NCBI GenBank assembly: GCA_031308135.1
Contig: JAHLJT010000631.1
Span: forward strand, 178,986,184 to 179,050,183
Direction: 5' to 3'
Length of the DNA: 64,000 nucleotides
Source of the DNA: Acheta domesticus
Taxonomy: Eukaryota > Arthropoda > Insecta > Orthoptera > Gryllidae
The notes beneath the pieces were generated by a model, which had not been told where the DNA came from, searched no databases, and saw only the letters and a program-made list of their open reading frames with translations. Positions 23,068-34,792 of the stretch are shown here, piece by piece; position 1 is the stretch's first letter, and every line of letters begins with the position of its first letter. The position numbers and the translations under genes are program-made.

Positions 23068-23390
23068 GATTGAATTGCCTTATTTTACGTGGCAAGACTT
23101 CCGTCTGACCATGCAAATTTCGTTAATGTTTCTCCTTCACGGTATTCCTTGGGCGACGAAACAGGCGATTTTGAATTTAGCTCAGAGAAGTCATTCGGGC
23201 TTGAGTATCTTTTACATGCAGTAAATCTACTAACATGGGACAGCTTGATTTACTTCCCCTCCGAAGGAAGGCGTACGAAGGATTTTTTTGCCCTTAAAAA
23301 TCCCCGGCTTCGATCGGGTTTAAACCCGCGAACATGGGTATAACAGTGCGATACGCTAACCATTACACCATCGCAAACCGCGATTCAACG
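23068..23390 (-). mobile_element. tRNA-SINE, family S1
   Basis: On the minus strand it starts with a tRNA-like head: A-box region 'GATGGTGTAATGGTTAGCGT', then 'TTATACCCATGTTCGCGGG' and 'TTTAAACCCGATCGAAGCC'. The ~230-bp body shares 'aatccttcgtacgccttcc', 'ctgagctaaattcaaa' and 'cacgtaaaataaggca' with the plus-strand copy at 34476-34792. Confidence 0.75.
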
Positions 23391-26300
23391 CACAATAACG
23401 AAAATTACTTTGTTTCTGTTCCCCTCACCTCTAGCTCTTCGATTCAGTACAGGCACACTCTAGATGAAGAACAAAACACGTAAATCGCATGAGACCGCTA
23501 CCACTCGCAAATAACTACTGTGAACCATTCTCTGCGTGCAGACCGAATCGCCAGAGGTCTGAAATCCGAAGAGCCGACCATGACCAGGACACACACAGTA
23601 CAGTCAATTGGTGCTCAAAAGGGGCCAATCCAGAAATAAATCCCGGACATTTTTTCTATAGTTCTATATATTTTTGAAAATGCTGAATTGGGTTTTGATG
23701 TTTGCCGCCTCAAAAGGTCGGCTTTACATAGAAAATCGCAAAAACATTCCCTCTGATTTTAGTTTTACTCTTACATATTCAAAACTATGCGTTTTAGCGA
23801 AACAATTGTTATTTACAAAATTGAAGTCGATAACATTTCGTACAAAACGTATAGTTTAACTGTAAATGTTTGAGAAACGGTTTTCAGGCGTTAGAGCTCG
23901 CGGAAAAACGTGAACTTTTTGGGCCTCTGACCCAAGCGGGAGTAAAGATCTTTCCAGCCGTTCTACCTCGCGGCGGCGCACTAGTTTCACTTTACCATAC
24001 TTTAAAACAGCTATTGTGAACGAATAATTGGCATTATTAAACGATTGACCCTCCGATACTCGCAGAATTAGTAGGGATGTATTAGCTTGCGCGGAGTATA
24101 AATTATGTAAATCCTTGTAAATACAACATAAGATATATTAGATGACACCAATATATTGCTTCCATCCTTTTGAAGAAGACGTGTTTTAATTATTTTGGAT
24201 AGGGAAGAAAATCACCCATTTATTAATTATTCAATGGTAAATTCGCATGCCGCGTCACTATTTTCAAAAAAAGTTAAAATTTTTGCATCGCTGATTCTGC
24301 CTAGGATTTGTGTTCCTGTCCTCTATGAGAACTGGTGCAATGCTTTCATGCACATCAAATAATATTGTGCACCAATAAGTACCAAGTCAGTTATTGCCTC
24401 TAAACGATTACTATGGAATATCCAAACTCATTACGATTTTTGCAAGTAAAGAAACAGTTTCTCTGTCAGTTTATTTCCTTGGAAGTTGATTCATTTCTTC
24501 GTAAAGTCTCGTAGTATCTTCTCTTCACAAATAAAACATGAGCTTTGACGACGAAGTGAAGTATAGTTGAACATAACTGAGGTGATTCAGCCTTTTCTTG
24601 ACCTCTTTTCACACAAGCAGAAATCAATTTTTCGTTTATGTGTTGCCTCCTATAGTTATCGTAGACTTCAATTTGGGCTGCCAGTACTAGTGTGCCAATT
24701 ACGAGTTTGCCAGCACCTGCACAGGCTCTGGCGACTGGCAATAGTTGTTTACACAGTTTAATAATGATATGCAATGTTGTGGGGAAAGGGGTCTGGCACC
24801 ACGTGCAGGGGAGTGGAAGGACGGTAAGAGCAGAAAGTTCCCTCTGGGCCATTCCCTATTCTCTTAAAGACCTATGGCGGATGAGAGGGAGCAATAAGAA
24901 CAGGGATGACCCCAGTCATGGCAAACAGCAGTTTATTGGAGAGGTGTTACTTACATAGGCACCTGACGTAGCCCAGCCTCGGCAAGGAGGTCCTCCGGAA
25001 GAGCGACTTTGCAGTGGCCATGGCGACTCGAAGTGCACGGCAATCAGGCGCAAGGGCGGGAAGATGCTAGCAGAACCCCGGAGGGTCTGTCTGGACTAGC
25101 GGGATTGAGGAGTGTCGGCAGGGCCAGTTGGGGCCGATCTGAACTGACTCACTAGGCTGATATGAACTGAGCTTGTGTAACTCGACGAGTGCAGAAACAA
25201 TTTTTATAAATTTTAGTTAACTAACAGGGTTGTACATAAATGTGTAATGTTTTAATGTTCGTAGATTAATAGGTATAGTACATCTTGAAAGTGGCTAATT
25301 TTATGAGTAACAAATGTTTAATGTTTAAAAATTTATTGTGAATCAAAAGGTAATAACCGTGCACGGAATAAATCAACAAAGTAATGTCTATTTTCATTGG
25401 CAGATAGAAAGAAAGAACGTTTGATTAATTTATGTGTCATTTTTTTTGCCAAGTGTTGATTTAGATGTTATTTTTTTAAACATCGTCTCTGCATTCTAAG
25501 CCAAAATATATACGACAGTGAGTTGAATTGTATTCGGGTTTACTTTCTCACCCCATAAAGATCCTGCCCCCTGAGATACCAAAGCTCGCAAGAGCATTCG
25601 ATCAACGCCTCCCATCAACCGGTAATTATTATTATAATTAAAGTGGGGCATTATATACACATATTCTAACGCCGACCTTCGATTCGTTTGCCAGGTTGGG
25701 CGCCAGACGATGGCCGGTAAATCCATAAACTTACCTGCCTCGCCGATCTTTTGGTGGCAGCCGAAGATCTGTGCACGAATAAGCTCCCGGTGAGATGTGA
25801 GTTTTTGCTCAGGGGTGGACTCTCCGGGTTAGATTTCGCAAGGGACATAGCTTCAGGTGTGCTCAACTAACGCCACTGAATGAAATTTCAAGTGAATTCT
25901 TTTCCATGTTGCTCCTGAGGTGAGCCCATTTATTTATTAAAAAAATTCTCTTTGATTAACACTACTACAATTAGTTACAATTTTGTCTTAGATCTTGAAT
26001 TTTGCAATTGCAAATAATTAAACGCATGCATTAGGTCGTTCTTTTGCCTTGAGTTTTTAGTCTGTCCGGTAAGCCTTTTACGATGTACGTCGTCACACTC
26101 CTTTAGAACCCGGAGCTACACAATTCTCCTGATTGTCAAAAAAATTATTTATTTACAGTTGATGAAAATGAAGACCAGTCGCATTCACGAGAGGGAGTTG
26201 GGGGCCCATTCGCAAATAGAGTGCTTCGTGAAGGACGCCTCTGCGAAGCAAGTACACGGACGGAGGGAAGACAGCTGTTTCGGCCGTTGCCTTGCCGTAG

Positions 26301-26689
26301 TGCAGCGGGGGGGAGGGGAGGGTCTAAGAAAAGTGACGGCTGCATGTTTCCCAGCGTCGATGTTGAGGCTCTCGTAAATTAATTGTTGTGGCGTCCCACT
26401 TTGTCAATGGTTTCAGGGCTTTGTTGAGAAATGTGAGAACATGCGTTGTCTTGCTGGGGAATCACACCTCTCCTCTAAGATCCTCAAGTCTCTCTGTCAT
26501 GGCTAGCTTCACCTTGCTCAAAACCATATCTGAATACTATTGGCTGATTATTGTTCGCTGCTATTCGAAATAATCACAAAAACGCACTTTCAGCGACCCA
26601 AAACACTGTCAATAGGACTTTACCTGCTGAAGGAGTATAATTATGTACTTTTTTGAACGATTTCGCTCTGGGTGAATATGCACAGTTCC
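23391..26689. other. No recognisable gene
   Basis: Several ORFs of 60-130 codons occur (the longest is 24466-24852 on the minus strand) but none shows a domain, and all lie in mixed-composition DNA. 24860-25150 and 25480-25870 are moderately GC-rich and could be old LTR or SINE remnants; no ends were found. Confidence 0.35.
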
Positions 26690-27077
26690 AGTAATTTATA
26701 AACACTTGTATTTGTGAGATAAAGTGCTTCGAATGACTTCTAATGAACTTTTATTAAAAATCAAAAATGTTCTGTGAAAAAGAGCCTCAAAATTTTGTAT
26801 TTGCAGTGGCCCTTCATCGCCTTTTTCTTAAAAACGGCTCCAATTTTCAAAGAAAATTGTCACTTAGGACCAGGTTTTATTGTTTTTTAGTGTTCTGACA
26901 ATAATATTTTGGTTCTACTATTAGAAAACCGAAAAATTAAGATAATGTCAAAAAATGTACTGGGCGCCAATAGATGGGAGCTGGCAAGTGTATGTGTCAA
27001 GTCCGAATAGCTAGCCGAGACCAAAGGAAATAGAAAACTAATACGGGAACGTCTGTGCAATTCTGTAGCACCACTAG
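26690..27077 (+). mobile_element. HLE family, 3' portion
   Basis: It shares 'ttctgtgaaaaagagcctc', 'aaaaacggctccaattttca', 'ctagccgagaccaaaggaa' and 'aaaactaatacggga' with the other copies. It ends CTAG at 27074-27077 followed by T. It lies 80 bp upstream of the FUT-A coding-exon acceptor, inside the presumed first intron. Confidence 0.65.
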
Positions 27078-27156
27078 TTTAATGTTACTATTGTGTCTTC
27101 CAGGACTTTCACATTCCTTCAATGATCCAAAAGTTACCTTTACACGGTATTTGCAG

Positions 27157-27312
27157 TGACACCAGTCAGTTGCTGGGAACACGCTCGGTTTCTTGGGGCT
27201 TCATGAATCCACACAAGACTTTAAGAATGAAGAAGCTAGTGTGAAGCGGACAATATGTCGGCGACGTTATGACAGTTCATCCTCGAGACTAGAGCAGTTT
27301 GGAGCGCCGCAG
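27157..27312 (+). other. FUT-A 5' UTR part of the coding exon
   Basis: The acceptor 'tatttgcag|tgacac' at 27156/27157 is conserved at FUT-B (47119/47120). Both genes keep about 157 nt between acceptor and the first aligned ATG. In this copy the frame is open 40 codons further upstream (from 27193), but FUT-B has stops there, so ATG 27313 is preferred. Confidence 0.5.
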
Positions 27313-29248
27313 ATGGATACGCCGAAGGGCGCGGGCAGGAAGCCGGCGCGGGTGAGGCCTGTGACGCTGGTGGGGTGGGCGTGGCGTCTGCGCCTTCACT
27401 TCGTGGTCGCCCTGCTCCTCTTCACGGCGACGCTCATCCTGAGGCCGTGGGGTTTGGGCACGTGGCCACTGACAGCTCGCTCGGCCATGTTCATGATCCC
27501 CGCCGCCCCCGCGCCGGCACCCACGTATACACCCTCTACCATGGCCGCACTCCCACTTGCGCCCTCACCCACGCCTGCGCCCATGCTCGCACCCACGTCC
27601 GCACCCGCTCCCGCACCCGCTCCCACACCCACCTTTGCGCCCTCGTCCACCCAGGCGCGCAAGTCCACGCCGAAGGCCATGCCTAAGACCACTCTTGCGT
27701 CACTCAGCGCAGCGAAGGCGCTGGCGCTGCGGCGCTGCCTGGGGGGAGTGGTGACGGTGGCCAAGGGCGGCCGCTTCGGCAACTGCTTCATGGAGTGGGC
27801 GTCCGCGTGGGCGGTCGCGCGCAAGTACAACCTCACGCTGGCCATGCCCACTGACCTGCACGACGCTCTGCACCAGGCTTTCAGCGACCTGCCCACGGGC
27901 CCCACCGTCGCTGCCCTGCTCAAAGACTGCCCGTCCGGGGGCGGGTTGCGCGAGCAGGACGCATTCCTCAACACCTTGAAGACCGGAAATATCCCCAAGG
28001 CCGTCGCCGCCTTCGCTTCCGCCGTCACCAATTCTACCGCCGCCGACGCCGCGGCGCCCGGCCCTCTCGCCTTCTCAATGTACATAGTGCTCCCGTCCTT
28101 CATCGCCGAGCACGCGGAAGAGCTGCGTGCGCAGGTGCGGTGGCGGAAGGAGCTGCGCGAACACGCGCAGGCCACGCTGCGCAAAGTGGCGACGGAGGTC
28201 GCCGGCAGGTTCAGCGCCGCGCCCCACGAAGTTGTTTTCTTCGGGTTGCACGCCCGTCGCACAGACTACCCCGCGTGGATGAAGAGGAGAATGCACGTGC
28301 AGCTGGAGGCCGACGCCGACTATTACGCACGCGCCCTTCTCCGCCTCGTGCGCACTTTGGAGGGGGAAGCGGAAGTGGAGACAGGACGCGCGGTTGCTGC
28401 AGCACCTTTGGCGGCAGTCGTCGCCAGCGATGACATGCCCTGGGTAGCCACATTTTTTGTGTGTTTTTTGCTTTTAATAGTATTTATATCTTCATACAGA
28501 AAATTTATTCAATTTAGTTCCCAGTTACTCTTGACAAATGCGGTTTAAACATGCAGACTTCATGGATCATTGAAAATGACGCTAAAAATGTAAGAAGTCC
28601 TGTTTTCTGCGAATTCTCTTTATTTTTGAAAATAACGAAAAAATATATTGCAAAAGTTCGATATTAATGAATAAGATTTTGTTCCTTTATAAGGTCTGTT
28701 CTTTAAAACTAGTTCTTGAAACATTGTAAATGAAAGTCTGAATTTTTGAAAATTGAAAAAGCAAATAATCAACTTTTCGAAACTTCGAGAACGCTGACGT
28801 TACTAGACCGAATTAGGGTGTCAGGGTAACTGCCTAAATAAGAATCTCGAACAAAATATTTTTTGTTTGGAAACAATATTTCAGGTTCATATAGTATTAT
28901 AATATAGTTGTTACAAATAATGCGAGAAAATATGTGCCGTTGTAGCACCACTAATGTCAATAATTTCTTCGGTAGGTACGTCGCACTCTGCTGCCAGTGC
29001 TCGACAACATGGCCCGGACCTCCGCGCTGAGGCTGGTGCCCTTCGCGGCCGGAGGAGGCACCGAGGACTCTGCGCTGCAAGACCTGGCGCTGCTCTCCGC
29101 CTGCAACCACACCGTCATGGCGTACGGCACCTACGGGATGACGGCGGCGCTGCTGGCCGGTGGTTACGTCGTCGCTTTCGACCTCAACTCCACCTACCCG
29201 TCATTGGAGTTCGCCAAACTGTTGCCCAGTTGGATTATGATGAGATAA
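27313..29248 (+). CDS. GT11 alpha-1,2-fucosyltransferase-like protein A (FUT-A), exons 27313-28443 and 28976-29248
   Basis: A family GT11 enzyme, expected to transfer fucose from GDP-fucose to galactose on glycans in the Golgi lumen. The spliced product is 467 aa. Residues 1-27 are a basic cytosolic tail, ~28-43 a membrane anchor (type II), ~63-120 a Pro/Ala/Thr-rich stem, and 145-467 the catalytic domain. Motifs: 'KGGRFGN' (151-157), 'HARRTDY' (313-319; the family usually has HxRRGDY, so Gly is Thr here), 'SDDMPW' (372-377), 'CNHT' (420-423) and 'GTYG' (428-431). The intron is phase 0: TGG|GTAGCC at 28443/28444 and GGTAG|GTACGT at 28975/28976; joining gives SDDMPW-VRRTLL in frame. Human FUT1/FUT2 are 365/343 aa; the extra length is the stem. 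Acceptor specificity cannot be told from sequence. The paralogue is at 47278-54971. Confidence 0.85.
28444..28975 (+). other. FUT-A intron, largely HLE-derived
   Basis: A 532-bp GT-AG intron. The first ~110 bp match the start of the FUT-B intron ('tttcttcatacagaaaattt', 'cagttccc/agttccc', 'aaa(t)gcgg/gggtttaaac'). The remainder resembles HLE sequence and ends with the family terminus 'tatgtgccgttgtagcacca' then CTAA at 28951-28954, only 21 bp before exon 2. Confidence 0.65.
28976..29248 (+). CDS. FUT-A exon 2
   Basis: The 90-codon C-terminal exon plus stop (TGA context 'atgatgagataa', stop TAA at 29246-29248). It encodes the third conserved GT11 block ('ALLSACNHTVMAYGTYGM', 'LLAGG') and ends LLPSWIMMR. 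This corresponds to the LPEW-type C-terminus of vertebrate FUT1/2, so the protein appears complete. Potential N-glycosylation sites are NHT and NST. Confidence 0.85.
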   Translation, partial: VRRTLLPVLDNMARTSALRLVPFAAGGGTEDSALQDLALLSACNHTVMAYGTYGMTAALLAGGYVVAFDLNSTYPSLEFAKLLPSWIMMR

Positions 29249-30639
29249 ACTACTGGTTCATGTCCCTTTGAATTGAACACTCAGAAATGGTGATCGTGAT
29301 TAGTTGCTTTTAAATTTGCATAACAATAAGGGCCAAACGACGAACTCCAGTGAAGGTTTTTGCTTTCTCACAATCTGCTTTTGTAATGTAGAGAGATAGG
29401 TAATGTAAGAGTTAGGTAATGCTACAAAAACAGGTACGGTTTTTGAAATAAATGTTGGTATTGTAGATCTCGTACTAAAGGAAGGAATAATTTCGATGTG
29501 CATGTAAATTAATTAACATCATGATCAAGTAGGAATAAACTCAACCTACTCTATACAAAAAAGTAATTAGACAGTACTTCAAGACATTTCCATGCACATT
29601 TCTCAACAACTCGTAACACTGCAATAACATTATTTGATGATGACACTGCGAGATTATCCTCTAAAAATGTCAAAATCAGCTCTCGAAAATCTACTAGAAC
29701 TAAACAAAGTAACACTATGTGGACACAAATGAAAAAAAATTAAACCCTAACAAATGTTTAGAAAAAACATTTACACTATGTCCAATTACTATTTCTAAAC
29801 ACTAAATCAATTTGATAAAACCTTAATTTGGTACCAAACCGAACCAAACCAAACCAATCAAATATCTTAGAACGTTAATGGAAATCAAATTAACATGAAC
29901 TAACCATGTAAATGACAAAATTATACAAGCAAAAAGAAGACTACATAAATTGTATCCCTTAATTAACAGAAAAACTACACTCAGAACATAATGTACACTA
30001 CTACTTTACAAAGCAATAGCTCTCCCCATTATAATGTATGCATATCCAATACGGTACAACATTTTTGATACAAATATAAAATATACAAACTATCCAAAAT
30101 AAAATCCTACGTATGTCTGTTGTCGTATGTATATTTTTCCTAAGAAAGACTGGATTACAATTATAATTAGAACAGTAACTATCGGACAAATAATGCTCAA
30201 ACATACACATTCTTTTTACACATATTTACGTAACATACTTCAAACTGATCATGTATCACATAACCTTAGTTCATCAGCAACAACCAGAATTAAAATTTGT
30301 TTTTCATATCACAAATATTTAATCCAATTTGCTGAAGCCCCATAAATCTTTCAGAAAAAGAATAATCAGTGCAAGGAATAAATAAAAAAATATATTGGCA
30401 AAACCACTGACAATAATGAGGAACCAGTTGGTTTTCCTTTATCTCTATTGGTATAAATATTTATATAACGACTGTAATTTATTAATGTTTCAAATGTATT
30501 TATTGCTGTCAGTTATTTACTTCTGTTTATTTGTGATTTTAGTTGTTATTTACACGAAGGCGATTCCTGTATAGCAGTAATGCTGGGTTGAGGAAATAAA
30601 AATAATAAAATAAACATTTTAATTACATTCTCTAACACA
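29249..30639. other. FUT-A 3' flank, no further gene
   Basis: The first ~45 bp match the FUT-B 3' flank ('cccttygaa..gaa'), consistent with 3' UTR. The rest is AT-rich (including ATTTA-rich parts around 30000-30600) without a supported gene. Confidence 0.45.
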
Positions 30640-30869
30640 TTGTGTAGTCACAAATATGGATATCTTAAAATTTGAATATTCAAAAGAGGTCAGGCAATTT
30701 TAAAAACAAGATTTTCTCAAAAACGGCTCAAATTTTTCATTTTTTCTGAGAAAACGCTACATTTATAATAATGGCGAAAGTCCGAGTTTTGATAAATCTT
30801 TTGAATTTTCAAAAAAATGGAAAGTTGACAAATTATGCAAGAAAGTGTGTGCTGTTGTAGCACCGCTAG
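30640..30869 (+). mobile_element. HLE 3' end
   Basis: It contains 'aaaaacggctcaaattttt' and ends 'aagaaagtgtgtgctgttgt'-AGCACCGCTAG with CTAG at 30866-30869, then T. A new HLE copy starts about 25 bp further on. Confidence 0.55.
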
Positions 30870-30894
30870 TTTTTTCCTTTAACGTCAGTTAGTA

Positions 30895-32257
30895 AGAACG
30901 TTTCTATTTTTACTTTCCCGTATATCTATAGTATTAGGAACGTACCTTTCCTAATGCTATACAAGTTTAACATAACTGTTATGTAATGTTGCGCGAAAAA
31001 AAACGGCATTTCGGCAGATAAGCTATTATTACAGGGCACTTATAACGAAAAAGTGGGTAAATCCAATTGCTGAATTAAGAAAAAATCTCCTAACACATGG
31101 TGCAGAATAAACCTCTATTTTCTTGGTCCTTGATACCGAAAAACAATTTGAAAGCAAAGTGTCTCTCCGTCTGTCTGTGAACAACGCTAACAAATAAACC
31201 GTTTAACCGATTTTCTCCAAAATTTATACTCCCCGATCGATCTGGCTGATCTCATGGTCCCTTGAATTTGAAACCGATATTTCAATTTTGTGGGTGAAAA
31301 AAGCTCTAAATTTTTTCTTTAATTTCTTGTAAGAATTGAGTAAAATTCACTTATTATGGTGGCATACGTCCGATTTTCACAGTTTTTGAAAAGTTCGATT
31401 TTCTGAATTTTCAAAACTTGCGAAAGTTTCTACGTCTTCCTCCAAATATTATACAGCAGATAGAGATCTTTCCTCTAAATAAAATTTCTTCTCCAAAGTG
31501 AGTTGTATTATTAAGGTCATCTAAAGTTTTTTGGAAAATTTTAGTAGTTTTTGCACAATATTGCGTGCAGTATTAAAAATTATGCCATTATTAAAAATTA
31601 CAAAAACAAGATTCTCTCAAACACGGCTCAAACTTTTTTCTTTAAACTTTTGGTAGAGATAGTACTAAATGTACTTTATGAGATGATATAAACGCTATAT
31701 TGCTCTATTTTTTGTTTGTTTTTCAACAATTGCAAAAATGTACTTTTTTGACTTGCCTCTCACGTCGTTAATATTAACATTAGCGGCTATTTGTTGAAAT
31801 TATTACATTAATGAGTACATGAGATTTAAATAATGTCAAGTAAAGATTTTCGAGAACCCAAACGTTTTCTGTGAAAAGTAGCTCAAAATTTCGCATTTTC
31901 AGAAACGCTCAAACGCCATTTTTTCATACATGCCTAAAAAAATTCTTGAAACTTTTTGATCGGATAGTGCTAATGGCACTCAATAATATGACGTAAAATT
32001 TACTTTAATAACTTTTTTGTTTTTTCAAAAATTACACATATGTATTTTTTTAAAAGATCTCTCACATTTTTAATACGCACATTACCAGCAATTTGTAAAC
32101 AATATTATATTTGTGAATGTAAGTGCATCATATGACTTTATATAAAGTTTTTTAAAAACTCAAACATTTTCTGTGAAAATGAGCTTAAACTTTCGCATTT
32201 TTAGCAGCGCTTAAACGTCATTTTTTTAAAAACGGCTACAAATTTTTGAACAAAAAC
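30895..32257 (+). mobile_element. HLE family, long copy lacking its 3' end
   Basis: It starts TTTTTACTTTCCCG with the family's 5' region, then has the 'ccgtttaaccgattttctcc' segment and about three ~300-bp internal repeat units. These share 'ttttctgtgaaaa', 'cgcattttcagaaacgct' and 'gtgctttaaatgactt'-type words. It stops abruptly at about 32257, where BEL sequence begins. Confidence 0.6.
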
Positions 32258-32430
32258 ATGACGGTACTCCCATTCTGCTAATAGACGACAATCTCCTCCC
32301 TCTTCAGTGGAGGTTGGGTGTAATCACTCAGCTCTTCCCTGCGCGTGATGGACGCGTCAGAACTGTTGAGGTTAAAATGAAAGCTGGCTCCTTCCTTTGG
32401 ATTGCCTGTGCCCTCTGATATATATATATA

Positions 32431-32474
<44 letters not shown>

Positions 32475-33632
32475 GTGTATTATCTAAAAGAAGCTTTGCA
32501 CACTTCTATCTGTACATTATGTCATTCTATTCAGCTGCTTTCTACCAAGCTCGCCAGGTTGCGACACCTCTCGGACGCTTCCTCAGAACCTCAGCACCTC
32601 CGAGTACCAACCGGCAGGTATGCAAGTCCCAACTTGCCACAGGGTTACCGCCCCTATTGCCCTCAGCGGCACGGTCGCACGCCTAAATCACGTGACATGT
32701 TTTCCACGTTGCCTAGCGCTCACAAAAATCAGTTGGCTCATGCATGTCCTAGCGGGAACACGTATTGCTATACTGTTCCGCATTTCCACGCCACTCCTGC
32801 GAACCGCCACGCATAGATTAGCTGCTATTAGTTCTCCGCCTTGCATCACGATCCAAAGTGCCGAGAAAAAAGAACTATATTTCAATTAACAACCAATTGG
32901 CTCATAAATGTTGTCGCATGCATGTGTTGTTACGCTTTGCAATTCCTGTGTTGTTCCTTACGAACCGCTCCACGTGGTCTTGTAGCCATGAATTCTCCGT
33001 CTCGCATCACAGTTCAAGGTGGCGAATGGGAAGAACTGTATCTCAATTAATGAGTAATCAGTCTATCACCTCCACGCTCTGTTTGCCTGCCCTCCGGCCC
33101 ACCAGCATTAGCACGCGCCGCCTTCACGCTGTGCGTTGCAGTGACGCGTGGTCTCCCCGCGCCGACATCCAGAAGAGTACAGCACCAGCATCCCACGTGG
33201 TATCCAGCCGGATCTCAGCAATCATCAGCCTGGGTTCGCGACCCGCCCGTGCTCGACCAGTATGAAACACAAGGCTATGTATTTCACCAGCAGGTGACAT
33301 TTTGACCAATTTACAAATGTATTTGACTGTTCACATCAGGGACATTGCAACCAATTTAATTGTGTTAACCCACAACAATTATCACGTGTCAGTTGTATTC
33401 CTTTCTTTTTCAATTAATATACTTATCAAATTATTCAGCCTTTCATTCTAACAACTACATTAAAATTTACTATTCCATGCAGCCGTGGGCCTGCACCAAA
33501 TGCCCAGATGGTCCTCCGAAATTAGAATTAAGAACTAGTTATAAGTAAATTTAGTTTTAGGCGGAGCTCCAAGACGAATGTTTGGGTTTGGTTTAAAACA
33601 TAATCACCAAAGTTCACTGTCCTCGAACCGCC
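32258..33632 (+). mobile_element. Second BEL/Pao fragment: pol tail plus LTR
   Basis: 32258-32398 encodes the same pol C-terminal segment as 3035-3487 ('LLIDDNLPPLQWRLGVITQ' and 'DGRVRTVEVK'). A (TA)n run follows at 32418-32471, then a nearly complete LTR (to 33632) without the TGTTGGAGC start. The 3' UTR and LTR start have been lost between the pol tail and the (TA)n. This LTR has no transposon at the site occupied in the first element, giving the empty site. ORFs up to 139 codons in it are not genes. Confidence 0.8.
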
Positions 33633-34475
33633 TTAGGCAATCTTTAAAGGAATTATTTCTTTTCAAATATTGGAAATAAATATTGCTTGCTCTTTAAGGG
33701 AGTATCGACAATGCAGGGAACGCAACAATTAAATTCCGTTCGGCTGTCGCGAATTCCTGCGAATTATGTGTAATTGTTGTGACTTGATAGAGCTGTATGA
33801 TATCAGACTTCTTTTTCCAATACAAGTTTACAAAACATTTGTATTATATTTTTATGCAGTTGTGGAAATTTCATAGTTTTGACAACATTGCAATGGAAAC
33901 TGAGTTATTCTCACTGTATAATATGTGTATATATATATTGAGACGATCCTCTTTTGGTTTCATTTCAACATTGATTTTATGAGATATTGGTGGGATCTTT
34001 GTTCGCGAATGGGCTCTGGAATTTGCACATTCATCAGAAATACACATTGAAATACAAAGAACATGAACAATACTTTATTTCACGACGATTCAGTACACCG
34101 TGCGTCACTTCCCACTTTTCTAATATTAAATGTTAACAAATATCGGTTGCACTTCCCATTTATTCCTGATACACTATTCAACACACAAAGGGAAAAGAAC
34201 ACCTGATATTTATATGAGCGATACATCTAACCCTCAGGCATTTTGGCGAAGCGGCGTCTCCAACCAGCTCGGCATTGCTCGGCTGCCCTCGGTTCCAGTC
34301 GTTTCCCGGAGCCGAAGCGGCCGACGCTGCATGCAGCTCGGGTACCCCCACGCGCCTTCGGCCGTTGTCCCCTCGACATTCTTTCTTTCCAGGCACCATT
34401 AATGTTCTATTTCTGTCTACCCTTCCTGCACTGTCTATTCGGTGAACACGCTACTCATAAACACTATCTCCGCGG
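33633..34475. other. No recognisable gene
   Basis: A mixed AT-rich stretch. 34200-34390 is GC-rich with overlapping ORFs on both strands (73-119 codons) that show no domain. Confidence 0.35.
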
Positions 34476-34792
34476 ATTCGATGGTGTGACGGTTAGCGTG
34501 CCGGACTGTCATACCCAACCCGATCGAAGCCGTGGATTTTTAAGGGCGAAAAAATCCTTCGTACGCCTTCCGCGGAGGGGAAGTAAAGCCGGCCCATGTT
34601 AGTAGATTTACTTGCATGTAAAAGATCCTCAAGCCTAAATGACGCCTCTGAGCTAAATTCAAATCGCCTGTTTCGTCCCCTGAGATAATACCTTCTTTCT
34701 CCACTAGGTGAAAGGAGCGTAGCGAAATTTGCGTGGTCAGACGGAAGAGCGGGCCAGATGGCCCGAGTCTCGCCACGTAAAATAAGGCATTA
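34476..34792 (+). mobile_element. tRNA-SINE, family S1
   Basis: Head 'GATGGTGTGACGGTTAGCGT' (A box) and 'CCCGATCGAAGCCG', then the same body as 23068-23390, ending 'cacgtaaaataaggcattaa' with an ATTAACTAACTA tail. The B-box part is shortened by about 18 bp relative to the other copy. Confidence 0.75.

Noticed and set aside
23290..23390. Possible functional tRNA gene (minus strand)
   Set aside because: Same head and 230-bp body recur at 34476-34792, so it is a SINE.
27193..27312. Upstream ATG extending FUT-A by 40 residues
   Set aside because: The extension is not conserved in FUT-B, which has in-frame stops there; homology starts at MDT.
27396..28262. 288-codon minus-strand ORF antisense to FUT-A
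   Set aside because: Ala/Ser/Gly/Arg-rich shadow of GC-rich exon 1; the plus strand has all GT11 motifs and splices in frame.
32397..33265. Several 90-139-codon plus-strand ORFs
   Set aside because: All within the second BEL LTR copy.
34130..34602. Overlapping ORFs on both strands (73-119 codons)
   Set aside because: No domain; partly overlap the S1 SINE.
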